64,000 bases of DNA from Hyphomicrobiales bacterium (GCA_900472295.1 UCIA01000015.1:26014-90013); one strand, 5' to 3'. Positions 34,200 to 42,604 are shown, counted from the first letter of the stretch. Numbers and translations: made by a program. Notes: generated from the sequence alone by a model not told the origin.

Positions 34200-35212
34200 G
34201 CGCCGACAGGACAAGCGGCAGGGACAGAACCGGTTGGCGCGTCACCGTGCTCGGCGGCGGCGCCTGGGGCACCGCGCTGGCGCTGGCCATGCTGCGCGCC
34301 GGCCACGATGTCCGGCTCTACGCACGCGATGCAGAAACGGTCGCGGCCATTCAGCGCGGCGAAAACCCGCGCTACCTCCCCGGCATCGCCATTGAAACAG
34401 GCATAGCCGCGACGAGCGATATCGCCACCGCCCTAGCCGACGCCGATTGCGTGCTGGCGGTAGCGCCGGCACAGGCGCTGCGCGCAATGCTGACGACGGC
34501 AAAGCCTCTTATGCCGAAAGCCATTCCGCTGGTTCTCTGTGCCAAAGGCATAGAACGCGACACCGGCGCGCTGTTGTCGGCAATCGTCGAAGACATTCTG
34601 CCTGGCGCCCCGGTCGCGGCTTTGTCCGGCCCGAGCTTTGCCGCCGATGTCGCGCGCGGTCTGCCGACAGCCGTCGTGGTCGCCGCCCGCGACGACGGCC
34701 TGGCGGCCGAGCTTGCTGCCCGCTTTTCAGCTGAGAATCTGCGCTGTTATTCCAGCGATGATTTGATCGGCGTCGAGATTGGCGGCGCGTTGAAAAATGT
34801 CTTTGCCATTGCCGCCGGCGCTGTCACCGGCGCCGGGCTGGGCGCCAGCGCCCAGGCCGCCATGGTGACCCGCGGCTTCGTCGAGTTGCGCCGCATTGGT
34901 GCTGCCTTCGGCGCCAAGCCGGAAACGCTGATGGGCCTGTCCGGCCTCGGCGATTTACTGCTGACCTGCTCCTCGTCACAGTCACGCAACTTTGCTTATG
35001 GCCTGGCGCTCGGCCAAGGTAAGCCTCTGGCCGGCCTGCCGCTGGCCGAGGGCGTGCCGACGGCCGGGATTGCTGCCCGCATCGCCACCGAGCGCGGCAT
35101 CGACGCGCCGATCATCACTGCTGTGTCGGCCATACTGGACGGCGCGATCACCATACGGCAGGCTGTGTCCGCGCTGATGACGCGGCCGCTGAAAACCGAA
35201 ACCGACCTCTGA
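34196..35212 (+). CDS. gpsA: Glycerol-3-phosphate dehydrogenase [NAD(P)+]
   Basis: A 338-residue enzyme making sn-glycerol 3-phosphate for phospholipids. The Rossmann motif [16 protein letters not shown] is preceded by a short polar extension; [21 protein letters not shown] and the catalytic Lys region [21 protein letters not shown] are clear. It is translationally coupled to tsaD by a 4-nt overlap, a common alphaproteobacterial arrangement. Confidence 0.95.
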   Translation: MSADRTSGRDRTGWRVTVLGGGAWGTALALAMLRAGHDVRLYARDAETVAAIQRGENPRYLPGIAIETGIAATSDIATALADADCVLAVAPAQALRAMLTTAKPLMPKAIPLVLCAKGIERDTGALLSAIVEDILPGAPVAALSGPSFAADVARGLPTAVVVAARDDGLAAELAARFSAENLRCYSSDDLIGVEIGGALKNVFAIAAGAVTGAGLGASAQAAMVTRGFVELRRIGAAFGAKPETLMGLSGLGDLLLTCSSSQSRNFAYGLALGQGKPLAGLPLAEGVPTAGIAARIATERGIDAPIITAVSAILDGAITIRQAVSALMTRPLKTETDL

Positions 35213-35239
35213 TCCCCAAACAACCGGAGTTTTGAAAAA

Positions 35240-35536
35240 ATGCTGTTTGCGTTGGTATGCAAGGACAAGCCCGGCAGCCTGCAGGTGCGCGTCGACACAA
35301 GGCCCACCCATGTCGCCTTTCTCGAAGGCCTGAATGCCGATGGGAAACTGGCCTTCGCCGGCCCGTTCCTCGATGCCGAAGGCAAGCCGAACGGCAGCCT
35401 CGTCGTCGTCGAGGCGCCTGACCTGGCCGGTGCGCAGGCGCTGTCGGCCGCCGACCCCTATGCCAAGGCAGGGTTGTTTGAAACAGTCGAAATCCGCCAG
35501 TGGAACTGGACCTTCAACAAGCCGGCGGCTAGTTAA
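35240..35536 (+). CDS. YciI-like protein
   Basis: A 98-residue single-domain protein of the dimeric ferredoxin-like YciI fold: MLFALVCKDKPGSLQVRVDTRPTHVAFL, FAGPFLDAEGKPNGSLVVVEA and a SAADPYAKAGLFETVEIRQWNW ending. The His and Asp of THVAFL and DPYAKAGL are the presumed active-site pair. Activity is unknown for most relatives. It lies 27 nt after gpsA and 30 nt before the EVE gene, in one transcription unit. Confidence 0.9.
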   Translation: MLFALVCKDKPGSLQVRVDTRPTHVAFLEGLNADGKLAFAGPFLDAEGKPNGSLVVVEAPDLAGAQALSAADPYAKAGLFETVEIRQWNWTFNKPAAS

Positions 35537-35566
35537 ATCCCGCAAGCCGAACGGAGGAGCAAAGAC

Positions 35567-35992
35567 ATGAACTACTGGCTGTTCAAATCCGAACCCTCGG
35601 TCTTTTCCTTCGAGGCGCTGAAGGCCAAGGGCAAGGCCGGCACGCAGTGGGACGGCGTGCGCAACTATGCGGCGCGCAACAACATGAAGGCGATGCAGAT
35701 CGGCGATCTCGGCTTCTTCTACCACTCCAATGAGGGGCTGAACGTCGTCGGCATTGCCGAGGTCTGCGCCCTCGCCCACCCGGATAGCACGACCGACGAC
35801 CCGCGCTGGGAATGCGTCGACATCCGCGCCTTCAAGGACGTGCCGAACCCGCCGACGCTGGAACAGGTCAAGGCCAACCCAAAACTTGCCGAGATGGCGC
35901 TGGTGCGGCTCGGGCGGCTTTCCGTGCAGCCGGTGACGCCGGCCGAGTGGAAAGAGGTCTGCCGCATGGGCGGCCTGACGCCGGCTCCGTGA
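35567..35992 (+). CDS. EVE domain-containing protein
   Basis: A 141-residue protein consisting of an EVE domain, a PUA-like fold that binds modified bases: MNYWLFKSEPSVFSFEAL, WDGVRNYAARNNMKAMQIGDLGFFYHS, then VDIRAFKDVPNPPTLEQVK. GGAGG precedes the ATG. The housekeeping bacterial version is short and stand-alone like this one, usually beside YciI as here, so a defence role is not implied. Its stop overlaps the start of the next gene (GTGA). Confidence 0.92.
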   Translation: MNYWLFKSEPSVFSFEALKAKGKAGTQWDGVRNYAARNNMKAMQIGDLGFFYHSNEGLNVVGIAEVCALAHPDSTTDDPRWECVDIRAFKDVPNPPTLEQVKANPKLAEMALVRLGRLSVQPVTPAEWKEVCRMGGLTPAP

Positions 35993-36645
35993 CGGTCCTC
36001 ACGCCGAACAGCGCGAAAAAGTTCATTCTCGACAACACGGCGCTGATGGCGCCGCCACACGTGCCGGAAATTGTCCTCAACCTGGCCGATGAAGCCCACG
36101 ATCTCTGGCAGCGGACCGAGGACGAGCTGACCGAAATCGGCCTGCCGCCGCCCTTCTGGGCCTTTGCCTGGGCGGGTGGGCAAGGCCTTGCCCGCTATAT
36201 CATCGACAACCCGGTCGCCGTGCGCGGCAAACGCGTGCTCGACTTCGCCTCCGGCTCCGGCCTTGTCGCCATCGCCGCCGCCAAAGCCGGTGCTGCGCGA
36301 GTGATCGCCGCCGACATCGACCCATTCTGCGAGACGGCGATCCGCCTCAACGCCGAGGCCAATGGCGTTGCCATCGACTTCTGCGGCACGGACTGCATCG
36401 GCACCGATGGCGGTTGGGATGTGGTCCTGGCCGGCGACGTCTTCTACGACAAATCCTTCGCCGACACGCTGATGCCGTGGTTTTCGACACTGAAGGCACG
36501 CGGCGCCGACATCCTCGTTGGCGACCCCGGCCGCTCCTACATGCCGAAGGCAGGTCTGCAGCCTTTGGCCGTCTACGAAGTGGCGGTGACACGGGCGCTG
36601 GAGGACGCGCTGGTCAAGCGCACCACTGTGTGGCGCTTCGCTTGA
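35989..36645 (+). CDS. Class I SAM-dependent methyltransferase (COG3897, protein-lysine type)
   Basis: A 218-residue methyltransferase. FWAFAWAGGQGLARYII, the SAM motif VLDFASGSGLVAIAAAKAGA and the acidic motif IAADIDPFC, then VVLAGDVFYDKSF, match the nicotinamide/ETF-beta-lysine methyltransferase-like group. The start is GTG at 35989, overlapping the EVE stop, and the protein would be translated by coupling. Assignment to ETF-beta methylation is an inference from resemblance; the class is secure. Confidence 0.85.
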   Translation: MTVLTPNSAKKFILDNTALMAPPHVPEIVLNLADEAHDLWQRTEDELTEIGLPPPFWAFAWAGGQGLARYIIDNPVAVRGKRVLDFASGSGLVAIAAAKAGAARVIAADIDPFCETAIRLNAEANGVAIDFCGTDCIGTDGGWDVVLAGDVFYDKSFADTLMPWFSTLKARGADILVGDPGRSYMPKAGLQPLAVYEVAVTRALEDALVKRTTVWRFA

Positions 36646-36693
36646 CGGCACCGCCGAACAGGCGTTCCATCGCGAGATTGATTTGAAGAATAC

Positions 36694-36735
36694 GCATGTC
36701 GTTTTCCCAGAACCGTCAGGCTTTGGGCGACATGC
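36694..36735. repeat. GCATGTCG-type palindromic repeat, copy 2
   Basis: GCATGTCG (36694-36701) and CGACATGC (36728-36735), with CCCAG and TTTGGG inside. Its inverse complement aligns with copy 1 at 1066-1110. It ends 15 nt before the start codon of the DUF1761 gene, so a hairpin would sit at the ribosome-binding region. Confidence 0.7.
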
Positions 36736-36750
36736 TTGAGGGGGGGCTTT

Positions 36751-37173
36751 ATGGATTTTTCGGTGGTGAACTGGCTGGCTGTGGTTGTCGCAGCCGTGGC
36801 GGCGTGGCTGTTTGGCGCCGTCTGGTACACGGCCCTCAGCAAGCCCTGGATGAGGGCGGCCAGGATCGATCCGTCAACGTCAAAGAAATCAATATTGCCC
36901 TTCATCATCTCCTTCATCGCCGAGCTGATCATGGCGCTGGTCTTGGCCCTGGTCGTCGGTGCGATGACGGGCGGCGAGCCAACCCTGGTCGCCGGCGTGG
37001 TCTTCGGCTTCGTGCTTTGGCTCGGCTTCGTCGCCACGACGCTGACGGCCAACCATCGCTATGAGAATTTCGGCTGGGATCTCACCCTGATCGACGGCGG
37101 CCACTGGCTCGGCGTGCTGTTGATCATCGGCGCGGTGATCGGCTGGTTTGGGGCGCCGGTCGTCGCCGGCTGA
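36751..37173 (+). CDS. DUF1761 family membrane protein
   Basis: A 140-residue protein with four predicted membrane helices: VVNWLAVVVAAVAAWLFGAVWY at the N terminus, two central segments and a final HWLGVLLIIGAVIGWFGAPV. The Trp-Tyr pair after helix 1 and the LWLGFVATT and DGGHWL segments are typical of DUF1761. Function unknown. The ATG follows GAGGGGGGG; a palindromic repeat lies immediately upstream. Confidence 0.85.
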   Translation: MDFSVVNWLAVVVAAVAAWLFGAVWYTALSKPWMRAARIDPSTSKKSILPFIISFIAELIMALVLALVVGAMTGGEPTLVAGVVFGFVLWLGFVATTLTANHRYENFGWDLTLIDGGHWLGVLLIIGAVIGWFGAPVVAG

Positions 37174-37179
37174 GCCCGA

Positions 37180-38103
37180 TTAACCGGCCTTCGTCCTGGC
37201 GACTTCCTCGAGGATCCAGTCGCGAAAGGCGATGATGCGCGGATCGTTGGCAGTGCTCTCGGGATAGACCAGGAAATAGGCGAATTCCGGCCCCACGCGC
37301 AGACCGAGTTCAAAGGGCTGCACCAGCCTTCCCTGGGAAAGGTCGTTTGCCACCATGGCGAACTCGGCGAGCGCCACGGCATTGCCGTCGAGCGCCGCCT
37401 GGACGGCATCGGTGGAGGTTCCAAACACGATGGTTCGGCTGTCGTCGAAATCGTTAATGCCGGCCGCCGCCATCCACATGCGCCAGTTCGGCCATGTCAC
37501 GCCCTGGCGCGACCACTCGATATGGGCAAGCGTGTGGTTGAAGAGGTCGCGCGGTTCGCGCAGCGGCGGACCGGAGGTCAGCAGGCTCGGGCTGCACACC
37601 GGAATGAGGATGTTGTCGAACAGGCGATGGGCGCGAAGCCCCGGATATTTGCCGGCGCCGAAGCGGATGCCGATATCGACATCGTCGAGTTCGAAATCGC
37701 GCACTTCGTAGCCGATGTCGAACCTGAGTTCGATATTGGGCTGGAGTTTGCGAAAATCGTCGACGCGCCGCATCAGCCATTTTGACGCGAACTGCGCGTC
37801 GAGCGTTACCTTCAGCAATGCCGTGCCGCGCGTCAGCTTGCGCGCCCGCGACACCGCCCGGTTGAGCAGGTCGAGCGCATCGATCGAAGCTTCGAACAGC
37901 ACCGCGCCCGCCTCGGTCAGCCGGATGGTGCGGCTGGTGCGGGTGAACAGCACCAGGCCGAGCTGATCCTCGATTTCCTTGATCTGATGGCTGACCGCCG
38001 CCGGCGTTAGCCCAAGCTCGTCGGCGGCACGGGTGAAATTAAGGTGCCGGGCGGCGGCTTCCAGTGTCCTCAGCGCGCGGGTTCCAGGCAGCAGGCGGGA
38101 CAT
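37180..38103 (-). CDS. LysR-family transcriptional regulator (GcvA-like)
   Basis: A 307-residue regulator. The winged helix-turn-helix (about 5-65) reads LPGTRALRTLEAAARHLNFTRAADELGLTPAAVSHQIKEIEDQLG, followed by the periplasmic-binding-protein-like effector domain. The linker and VDIGIRFGAGKYPGL are typical of the GcvA group. The ATG at 38103 follows a GTG at 38106 that could also serve. Divergent from the DUF1127 gene 134 bp away, which is its likely target. Effector unknown. Confidence 0.88.
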   Translation of the reverse strand: MSRLLPGTRALRTLEAAARHLNFTRAADELGLTPAAVSHQIKEIEDQLGLVLFTRTSRTIRLTEAGAVLFEASIDALDLLNRAVSRARKLTRGTALLKVTLDAQFASKWLMRRVDDFRKLQPNIELRFDIGYEVRDFELDDVDIGIRFGAGKYPGLRAHRLFDNILIPVCSPSLLTSGPPLREPRDLFNHTLAHIEWSRQGVTWPNWRMWMAAAGINDFDDSRTIVFGTSTDAVQAALDGNAVALAEFAMVANDLSQGRLVQPFELGLRVGPEFAYFLVYPESTANDPRIIAFRDWILEEVARTKAG

Positions 38104-38237
38104 CACCTTATCCTCAAATAAAACTTGATGATCTGAAAAGAACTACTCGTTTCTCTCATGGATTTCAATGCGGCATGATGCATCCATCGAAACACCATCA
38201 AGCCGGATTTGATATCCGGCGGAACACGGAGCACATC

Positions 38238-38474
38238 ATGTCCATCATCGTTTTGAATTCGCCAGCCGCTCGCTCGAACTGGTTTGTCGCCGTCACGGAC
38301 TGGCTTCGTCAGGCAAGGGTCGCAGTCAATCTGCCACGCCAGGACGTCGAGGACCTGTCGGACCGCCAACTGCGCGACATCGGCGCCCGGCGCAAGGACG
38401 TCACGCGCGCAGTGGACCGGGAACTCGGCCGGCTGGGACTGCTGGATATTGGCTGGCAGAAGCCGCGCAGATGA
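38238..38474 (+). CDS. DUF1127 (YjiS-like) small protein
   Basis: A 78-residue protein. The C-terminal DUF1127 motif VEDLSDRQLRDIGARRKDV is preceded by an amphipathic segment WLRQARVAVNL. Small DUF1127 proteins of alphaproteobacteria affect RNA turnover, phosphate and carbon metabolism. It is divergent from the LysR gene. The stop codon is followed at once by an inverted-tandem repeat array. Confidence 0.85.
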   Translation: MSIIVLNSPAARSNWFVAVTDWLRQARVAVNLPRQDVEDLSDRQLRDIGARRKDVTRAVDRELGRLGLLDIGWQKPRR

Positions 38475-38485
38475 GGGGAATAGGG

Positions 38486-38601
38486 CAGTATGGCAGTAAG
38501 GCAGTAGGGGAAAAATCAAGGCAGCACCGACACATAACCCTACTGCCCTACTGCCCTACTGCCCTACTGCCCTACTGCCCTACTGCCCTACTGCCCTACT
38601 G
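38486..38601. repeat. Inverted tandem-repeat array: 3 units of CAGTAnGG then 8 units of CCCTACTG
   Basis: Three inverted units CAGTATGG, CAGTAAGG, CAGTAGGG (38486-38509), a 28-nt gap, then eight perfect 8-bp units CCCTACTG (38538-38601). The array fills the space between two convergent stop codons and directly touches the stop of the L,D-transpeptidase gene. Transcripts from either side would fold into a long hairpin, so it may serve as a two-way terminator. The perfect copies are expected to vary in number. Confidence 0.9.
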
Positions 38602-39198
38602 CTACCTCACCACCCTCACCACCGTCCGATCCGAAATCAGCGGCAAAAGCCGCGCCATGGTCCGCGCTGTCACCGCCACGCAGCCTTGCGTCGGCGTGAA
38701 GCCGGGACGCACCAAGTGGAAGAAGATGGCGCTGCCGCGGCCACGCCGGCGTGGCGCCATGTTCCAGTCGAGCACCAGGCAGGCATCATAGAGACGGTCG
38801 TCGCGTCGCATCCGCTCATGACTGGCGCCGTAGGGAATTTTCACCGGCCTGTTGTAGTTGCGGTCGTCCGGCACCTCGCACCAGCCGAGATCGGGCCCGA
38901 TCGGCGCCATCGCCAGCCGGGTTTTGCGGCCGGCCGGGAAATGATCCCCGCGAAAATATCCTGACAGGATCCGCATCTCGCCAAGCGGCGTCGCGCCGTC
39001 GCCTTCGCGCTTGTTGGCCGAGATGCCACCGCGTCCCAGCGCGCAGGCAAACACCTTGCTGCCGGCCTGCAATATGCCCTGGCTGGGGTTGCCCGGCCTT
39101 GCCCGCACCACCAGCACACGCAGCCCTTTTGCCAAAATTGCGCCGGCTGCATTGCGATCGCGTTTTTTCTTGTATGATCGTGTCACGGAACAAATCAC
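38602..39198 (-). CDS. L,D-transpeptidase family (YkuD-like, COG3786) protein
   Basis: A 198-residue protein. The catalytic segment HLVRPGFTPTQGCVAV has the conserved His and the TxGC nucleophile Cys of YkuD-fold transpeptidases, and GEMRILSGYFRGDHFPAG is typical of the COG3786 group. No clear signal peptide is seen, only a basic N terminus (RSYKKKRDRN). The start is GTG at 39198 and is uncertain; a start further in is possible. Relatives crosslink peptidoglycan or attach proteins to it. Confidence 0.78.
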   Translation of the reverse strand: MICSVTRSYKKKRDRNAAGAILAKGLRVLVVRARPGNPSQGILQAGSKVFACALGRGGISANKREGDGATPLGEMRILSGYFRGDHFPAGRKTRLAMAPIGPDLGWCEVPDDRNYNRPVKIPYGASHERMRRDDRLYDACLVLDWNMAPRRRGRGSAIFFHLVRPGFTPTQGCVAVTARTMARLLPLISDRTVVRVVR

Positions 39199-39283
39199 TG
39201 TGATCGGACTGTTGCGCCGGTCAGCTTCCGCATAAATGGGGGACGGTCAACTGAAAATTCTTTTCAAAACAATGGATTGATCC

Positions 39284-39967
39284 ATGACATCACGTACCAT
39301 TCTGATCGTTGACGACGATGACGACCTGCGCGGAACCCTCGTCGAGCAACTGGCCCTTTACGAGGAATTCGACGTCCTGCAGGAAGCGACGGCCGCCAAA
39401 GGCGTCGCCACGGCGCGCGGTGGCCTCATCGATCTTCTCATCATGGATGTCGGCCTGCCCGACATGGATGGCCGCGAGGCGGTGAAGATCCTGCGCAAGG
39501 GCGGCTACAAGGCGCCGATCATCATGCTGACCGGCCACGACACCGATTCCGATACGATTCTGGGCCTCGAAGCGGGCGCCAACGACTATGTCACCAAGCC
39601 GTTCCGCTTTGCGGTGCTGCTCGCCCGCATCCGTGCGCAATTGCGCCAGCACGAACAGAGCGAGGACGCCACCTTCTCGGTGGGACCCTACACGTTCAAG
39701 CCGAGCCAGAAGCTGCTCATCGACCAGCGCGGCGGCAAGGTGCGGCTGACCGAAAAGGAAGCCTCGATCATCAAATATCTCTATCGCGCCGACCAGAAGG
39801 TGGTGACGCGCGACGTGCTGCTCGAGGAAGTGTGGGGCTACAATTCCGGCGTCACCACGCACACGCTGGAAACCCATGTCTACCGGCTGCGCCAGAAGAT
39901 CGAGCGCGATCCTTCCAACGCTGAGATTCTTGTGACAGAAAGCGGCGGCTATAAGCTGGTTCCTTAA
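39284..39967 (+). CDS. OmpR-family response regulator, CenR-like
   Basis: A 227-residue regulator. The receiver has acidic residues at 10-14 (ILIVDDDDDLR), the phospho-acceptor Asp 55 (LLIMDVGLPDMDG) and Lys in YVTKPFRFAVLLARI. The winged-helix domain (about 130-225) includes RLTEKEASIIKYLYRAD and THTLETHVYRLRQKIE. It closely resembles CenR, the envelope-control regulator conserved in alphaproteobacteria; no kinase gene is adjacent, as is usual for CenR. Family certain, name probable. Confidence 0.85.
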   Translation: MTSRTILIVDDDDDLRGTLVEQLALYEEFDVLQEATAAKGVATARGGLIDLLIMDVGLPDMDGREAVKILRKGGYKAPIIMLTGHDTDSDTILGLEAGANDYVTKPFRFAVLLARIRAQLRQHEQSEDATFSVGPYTFKPSQKLLIDQRGGKVRLTEKEASIIKYLYRADQKVVTRDVLLEEVWGYNSGVTTHTLETHVYRLRQKIERDPSNAEILVTESGGYKLVP

Positions 39968-40054
39968 ACATTTCATTATTTAATAGGCGGTCGGGGCGGG
40001 ACTGTTTCGGGGTGGATCCGGCTTAGGGAGCCTGGATCGACCCCGCGCATCGGT

Positions 40055-40078
40055 CCAAAAATCGGATTCGATTTTTGG
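40055..40078. repeat. Perfect 10-bp hairpin in the intergenic region after the CenR-like gene
   Basis: CCAAAAATCG (40055-40064), GATT, CGATTTTTGG (40069-40078), with weaker outer pairing of gcgcatcg and cgatgcgc. Found about 90 nt past the regulator stop; it could terminate that transcript, but it looks like a dispersed palindrome. Confidence 0.6.
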
Positions 40079-40105
40079 AAAGCTCGATGCGCAGATTGAA
40101 ATTGC

Positions 40106-40147
40106 TAGAGCGTCCTTTGCGCGTCCAATCGGGCGCGTGGCGCTCTA
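40106..40147. repeat. TAGAGCG/CGCTCTA palindromic element
   Basis: Perfect 7-bp ends TAGAGCG (40106-40112) and CGCTCTA (40141-40147), enclosing GCGCG-rich sequence. It lies 41 nt before the cyclic-nucleotide-binding protein gene. The tagagcg start is shared with the hairpins at 20836-20921. Confidence 0.6.
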
Positions 40148-40187
40148 AGGGAGGGATTGGACTGACCGTTCGGGGACGCAGCTAGAG

Positions 40188-40643
40188 ATGGCGCTGGATG
40201 ACGACATCCGCATCCTGTCCGCCGTGAAGCTCTTTGAGGGTTTCACGCAGGAACAGCTGCGCCTGCTCGCCTTCGGCGCCGAAGCCACCCATTTGCAGGC
40301 CGACCGCAAGCTCTACCGCGAGGACGACGAAGCCGATTCGGCCTATATCGTGGTCAGTGGGAAGATCGTGCTTTACCGCGAGCAGGATGGCGACCGCATC
40401 CCGATCGGCACCGCCGGCCCCGGCGCCATGCTCAGCGAACTGGCGCTGATCGCCGACTCAAGGCGGCTGACCAGCGCCTCGGCCGAAACCGATGCGGAAG
40501 TGATAAGGCTCAGCCGCAAAATGTTCCGCCGCATCCTGGAGGAGTATCCCGACGTGGCGGTAAAACTGCACCAGCGCATCCTCGACGATTTCCAGGCCAT
40601 GATCGCCCGCATCGAGAAGCTGGCGCCGCGGTTTGGCGGGTAG
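40188..40643 (+). CDS. Cyclic nucleotide-binding domain protein (Crp fold, no DNA-binding domain)
   Basis: A 151-residue protein that is almost entirely one cyclic-nucleotide-binding beta-roll: VKLFEGFTQEQLRLLAF, DEADSAYIVVSGKIVLYRE, GPGAMLSELALIADSRRLTSASA (phosphate-binding cassette region, with Glu and Arg) and a final helix. It lacks the helix-turn-helix of Crp, so it probably acts by protein contacts. Partner unknown. The start has only GGGG-like sequence upstream. Convergent with xthA, 25 bp apart. Confidence 0.85.
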   Translation: MALDDDIRILSAVKLFEGFTQEQLRLLAFGAEATHLQADRKLYREDDEADSAYIVVSGKIVLYREQDGDRIPIGTAGPGAMLSELALIADSRRLTSASAETDAEVIRLSRKMFRRILEEYPDVAVKLHQRILDDFQAMIARIEKLAPRFGG

Positions 40644-40668
40644 GTCCAACCGGACCAGCGTGTGTCCC

Positions 40669-41475
40669 CTAGTCCAGATCGAACCGTGCAATTACCGGCA
40701 CATGGTCCGACGGCCGGTCCCAACCGCGCGCGGCGCGCAAAATCTCGTAGCCGGCAAAGCTCGACACCAGGTTCGGCGACGACCAGACATGGTCCAGCCG
40801 GCGCCCGCGGTTCGAGGTCTCCCAGTCCTGCGCACGATAACTCCACCAGGTGTAGAGTTTCTGCTCCACCGGGACGTTGAGCCGCATCAGGTCGACCCAG
40901 TCGCCGGCGATCCGCATCGCCTCGAAATTGGTCGTCTCGACCGGCGTGTGGCTGACCACGTTGAGCAATTGCTTGTGCGACCAGACATCGTGCTCGAGCG
41001 GCGCGATGTTGAGGTCGCCGACCAGGATCGAGGCCGACGCCTCGTCATGCGCGGCGCGGATGGCGTTCATTTCGGCGACGAAATCGAGCTTGTGGCGGAA
41101 TTTTCGGTTGATCTCGGGATCGGGCTCGTCGCCGCCGGCCGGGACGTAGAAATTGTGGATCAGGATAGACTTGCCGCCGGCCTGCACCTTGACCGACAGA
41201 TGCCGGCTGTCCTCGATCTCGCAGAAGCGCCGCTTCTCGACCACTTCGATCGGCCGCCGCGCCACCGTCGCCACGCCGTGGTAACCCTTCTGGCCATGGA
41301 AGGCGATGTGCTCGTAGCCGGCCTTGCGGAACGCCTTTTCCGGAAACAGCTCGTCGGGAACCTTCGTCTCCTGCAGGCAAAGCACGTCGGGCGCCTGCTC
41401 GCTCAGCAGCCGCTCGACGATCGGCATGCGCAGGCGCACGGAGTTGATGTTCCAGGTGGCGACGGTAAAGGGCAT
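40669..41475 (-). CDS. xthA: Exodeoxyribonuclease III
   Basis: A 268-residue AP endonuclease/3'-5' exonuclease of the EEP fold. Catalytic signatures are in order: TWNINSVRLR, CLQETKVPDE, NFYVPAGGDEP, VGDLNIAP, RRLDHVW and SDHVPVIARF. It repairs abasic sites and 3' blocked ends. Start ATG at 41475. The gap upstream contains a damaged 180-bp repeat. Confidence 0.95.
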   Translation of the reverse strand: MPFTVATWNINSVRLRMPIVERLLSEQAPDVLCLQETKVPDELFPEKAFRKAGYEHIAFHGQKGYHGVATVARRPIEVVEKRRFCEIEDSRHLSVKVQAGGKSILIHNFYVPAGGDEPDPEINRKFRHKLDFVAEMNAIRAAHDEASASILVGDLNIAPLEHDVWSHKQLLNVVSHTPVETTNFEAMRIAGDWVDLMRLNVPVEQKLYTWWSYRAQDWETSNRGRRLDHVWSSPNLVSSFAGYEILRAARGWDRPSDHVPVIARFDLD

Positions 41476-41612
41476 GCGAAGGGTCCGGGGCAGCGCAAGA
41501 CCTGCCAGGAACCGGAATGGGCCTCGACGGGAAATGACGCCTTTTTGAAAGAGCGATCCCGCAAACTACTGCCAGCCGCGCGTTGTAAAAACAAGCCGGG
41601 CTAATCGTTGAC

Positions 41613-41735
41613 GGCGGCCCAGCCCCTCATTGCCCTGCCCGTCCTCCGCAGTAGCTGCGCTGCAGCTACGGAGGGTGGACCGGGCACTTCTCCCCGTAAA
41701 CGGGGAGAAAGAGGCCGTCACCGGCGGCTTCTCCA
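41613..41735. repeat. Truncated 180-bp repeat with a second palindrome inside it
   Basis: The left end (cagcccctcattgccctgcc) and the tctccccgtaaacggggaga hairpin of the 180-bp family are present, but the right third is missing. A separate palindrome, CCTCCGCAGTAGCTGCG paired with CTGCAGCTACGGAGG, is inserted between them. This element is the main content of the 302-bp gap 41476-41777; I see no gene or clear promoter in the rest. Confidence 0.65.
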
Positions 41736-41777
41736 ATCACGGCCAAGGCCTGGAAAGCATTCCGCAGAAGCAGGACG

Positions 41778-42458
41778 CTATCTGGTCTTGGTGTTCAGCT
41801 CGCGGTTCGCGGTATAGTCGATGGCAAACGTGTCCGCCGGGAAGCTGACGCCTTCCTTGGTGTTGTAGATCATCACCGTGGTGTCCTTGCCCTGCGCGTC
41901 GGTGATGGTCCACTGGCGCAGATCATAGGATTTCGGATCGAACATCATGGTGATCTTCGAATTGCCGAACACCGACTTGTCGGCAAGCTGGATGGTGGTC
42001 AGGTCGCTCTCTTCCTTGATCGATTTGACGCGGCCGCCGGAGAGGTCGATCTTGGTGTCGAGCAACAGCTTCAGCGGCGTCTTCGACAGCGGATAGAGAT
42101 CGGACGTTTTCAGCCGCTTGTTGAGGATGACCACCGACTTGCCGTCGGAGATCACGCGGAAATTCGACTTGCCGTCATAGTTGAAACGGATTTTGCCCGG
42201 CCGCTCGAGGAAGAACTTGCCGCCGGTCTGCTGGTTGTTGGGCCCGAATTGCACGAACTCGCCGCTCATCGATTTGACCGATGAGAAATGGTCGGCAATT
42301 TTCTGTGCCGTCGGCGGCACCGCGGCTTGCGCCGAGGCCAAAAGCTGGAACCCCGGAATGACGTTGACGGCAGCGGCGCCCGCAAGCACCAGGCCAAGGC
42401 CGAGCAGCTGGCGGCGGGTTGGGGCGAAATCGCCGAGCGCGGAAAGATCGTTTTTCAT
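41778..42458 (-). CDS. LolA-like outer-membrane lipoprotein carrier protein
   Basis: A 226-residue periplasmic protein. A Tat-like signal (PTRRQLLGLGLVLAGAAAVN, processed near ASAQA) precedes the LolA fold: VKSMSGEFVQFGPNNQQTGGKFFLERPGKIRF, VVILNKRLKTSDLYPLSKTPLKLLL, and ITDAQGKDTTVMIYNTKEGV. It would carry lipoproteins from inner to outer membrane. The ATG at 42458 is preferred to a GTG at 42467. It lies 146 bp downstream of ftsK on the same strand. Confidence 0.87.
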   Translation of the reverse strand: MKNDLSALGDFAPTRRQLLGLGLVLAGAAAVNVIPGFQLLASAQAAVPPTAQKIADHFSSVKSMSGEFVQFGPNNQQTGGKFFLERPGKIRFNYDGKSNFRVISDGKSVVILNKRLKTSDLYPLSKTPLKLLLDTKIDLSGGRVKSIKEESDLTTIQLADKSVFGNSKITMMFDPKSYDLRQWTITDAQGKDTTVMIYNTKEGVSFPADTFAIDYTANRELNTKTR

Positions 42459-42604
42459 ACCGGTCACTTTCGTGTGGTGTGTTGTGTTGTGAAAGCTCCT
42501 GAGCCCCCAGTTAGGCTTAAGTTTGGCGGCCGAACAGCACTCAGTCGCTTGAACGCGCCAGAAGGTTCAAAGGTTGCCGCCGGTTGCCGGCGGTATTTGG
42601 CCAA

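Noticed and set aside
35567..35992. EVE-domain gene as part of a modification-dependent defence system
   Set aside because: It is the short stand-alone type, set among tsaD, gpsA, YciI and a methyltransferase in the usual alphaproteobacterial order, with no nuclease fused or adjacent.
38538..38601. Possible CRISPR-like array
   Set aside because: The units are 8 bp with no spacers and no cas genes nearby; it is a simple tandem repeat.
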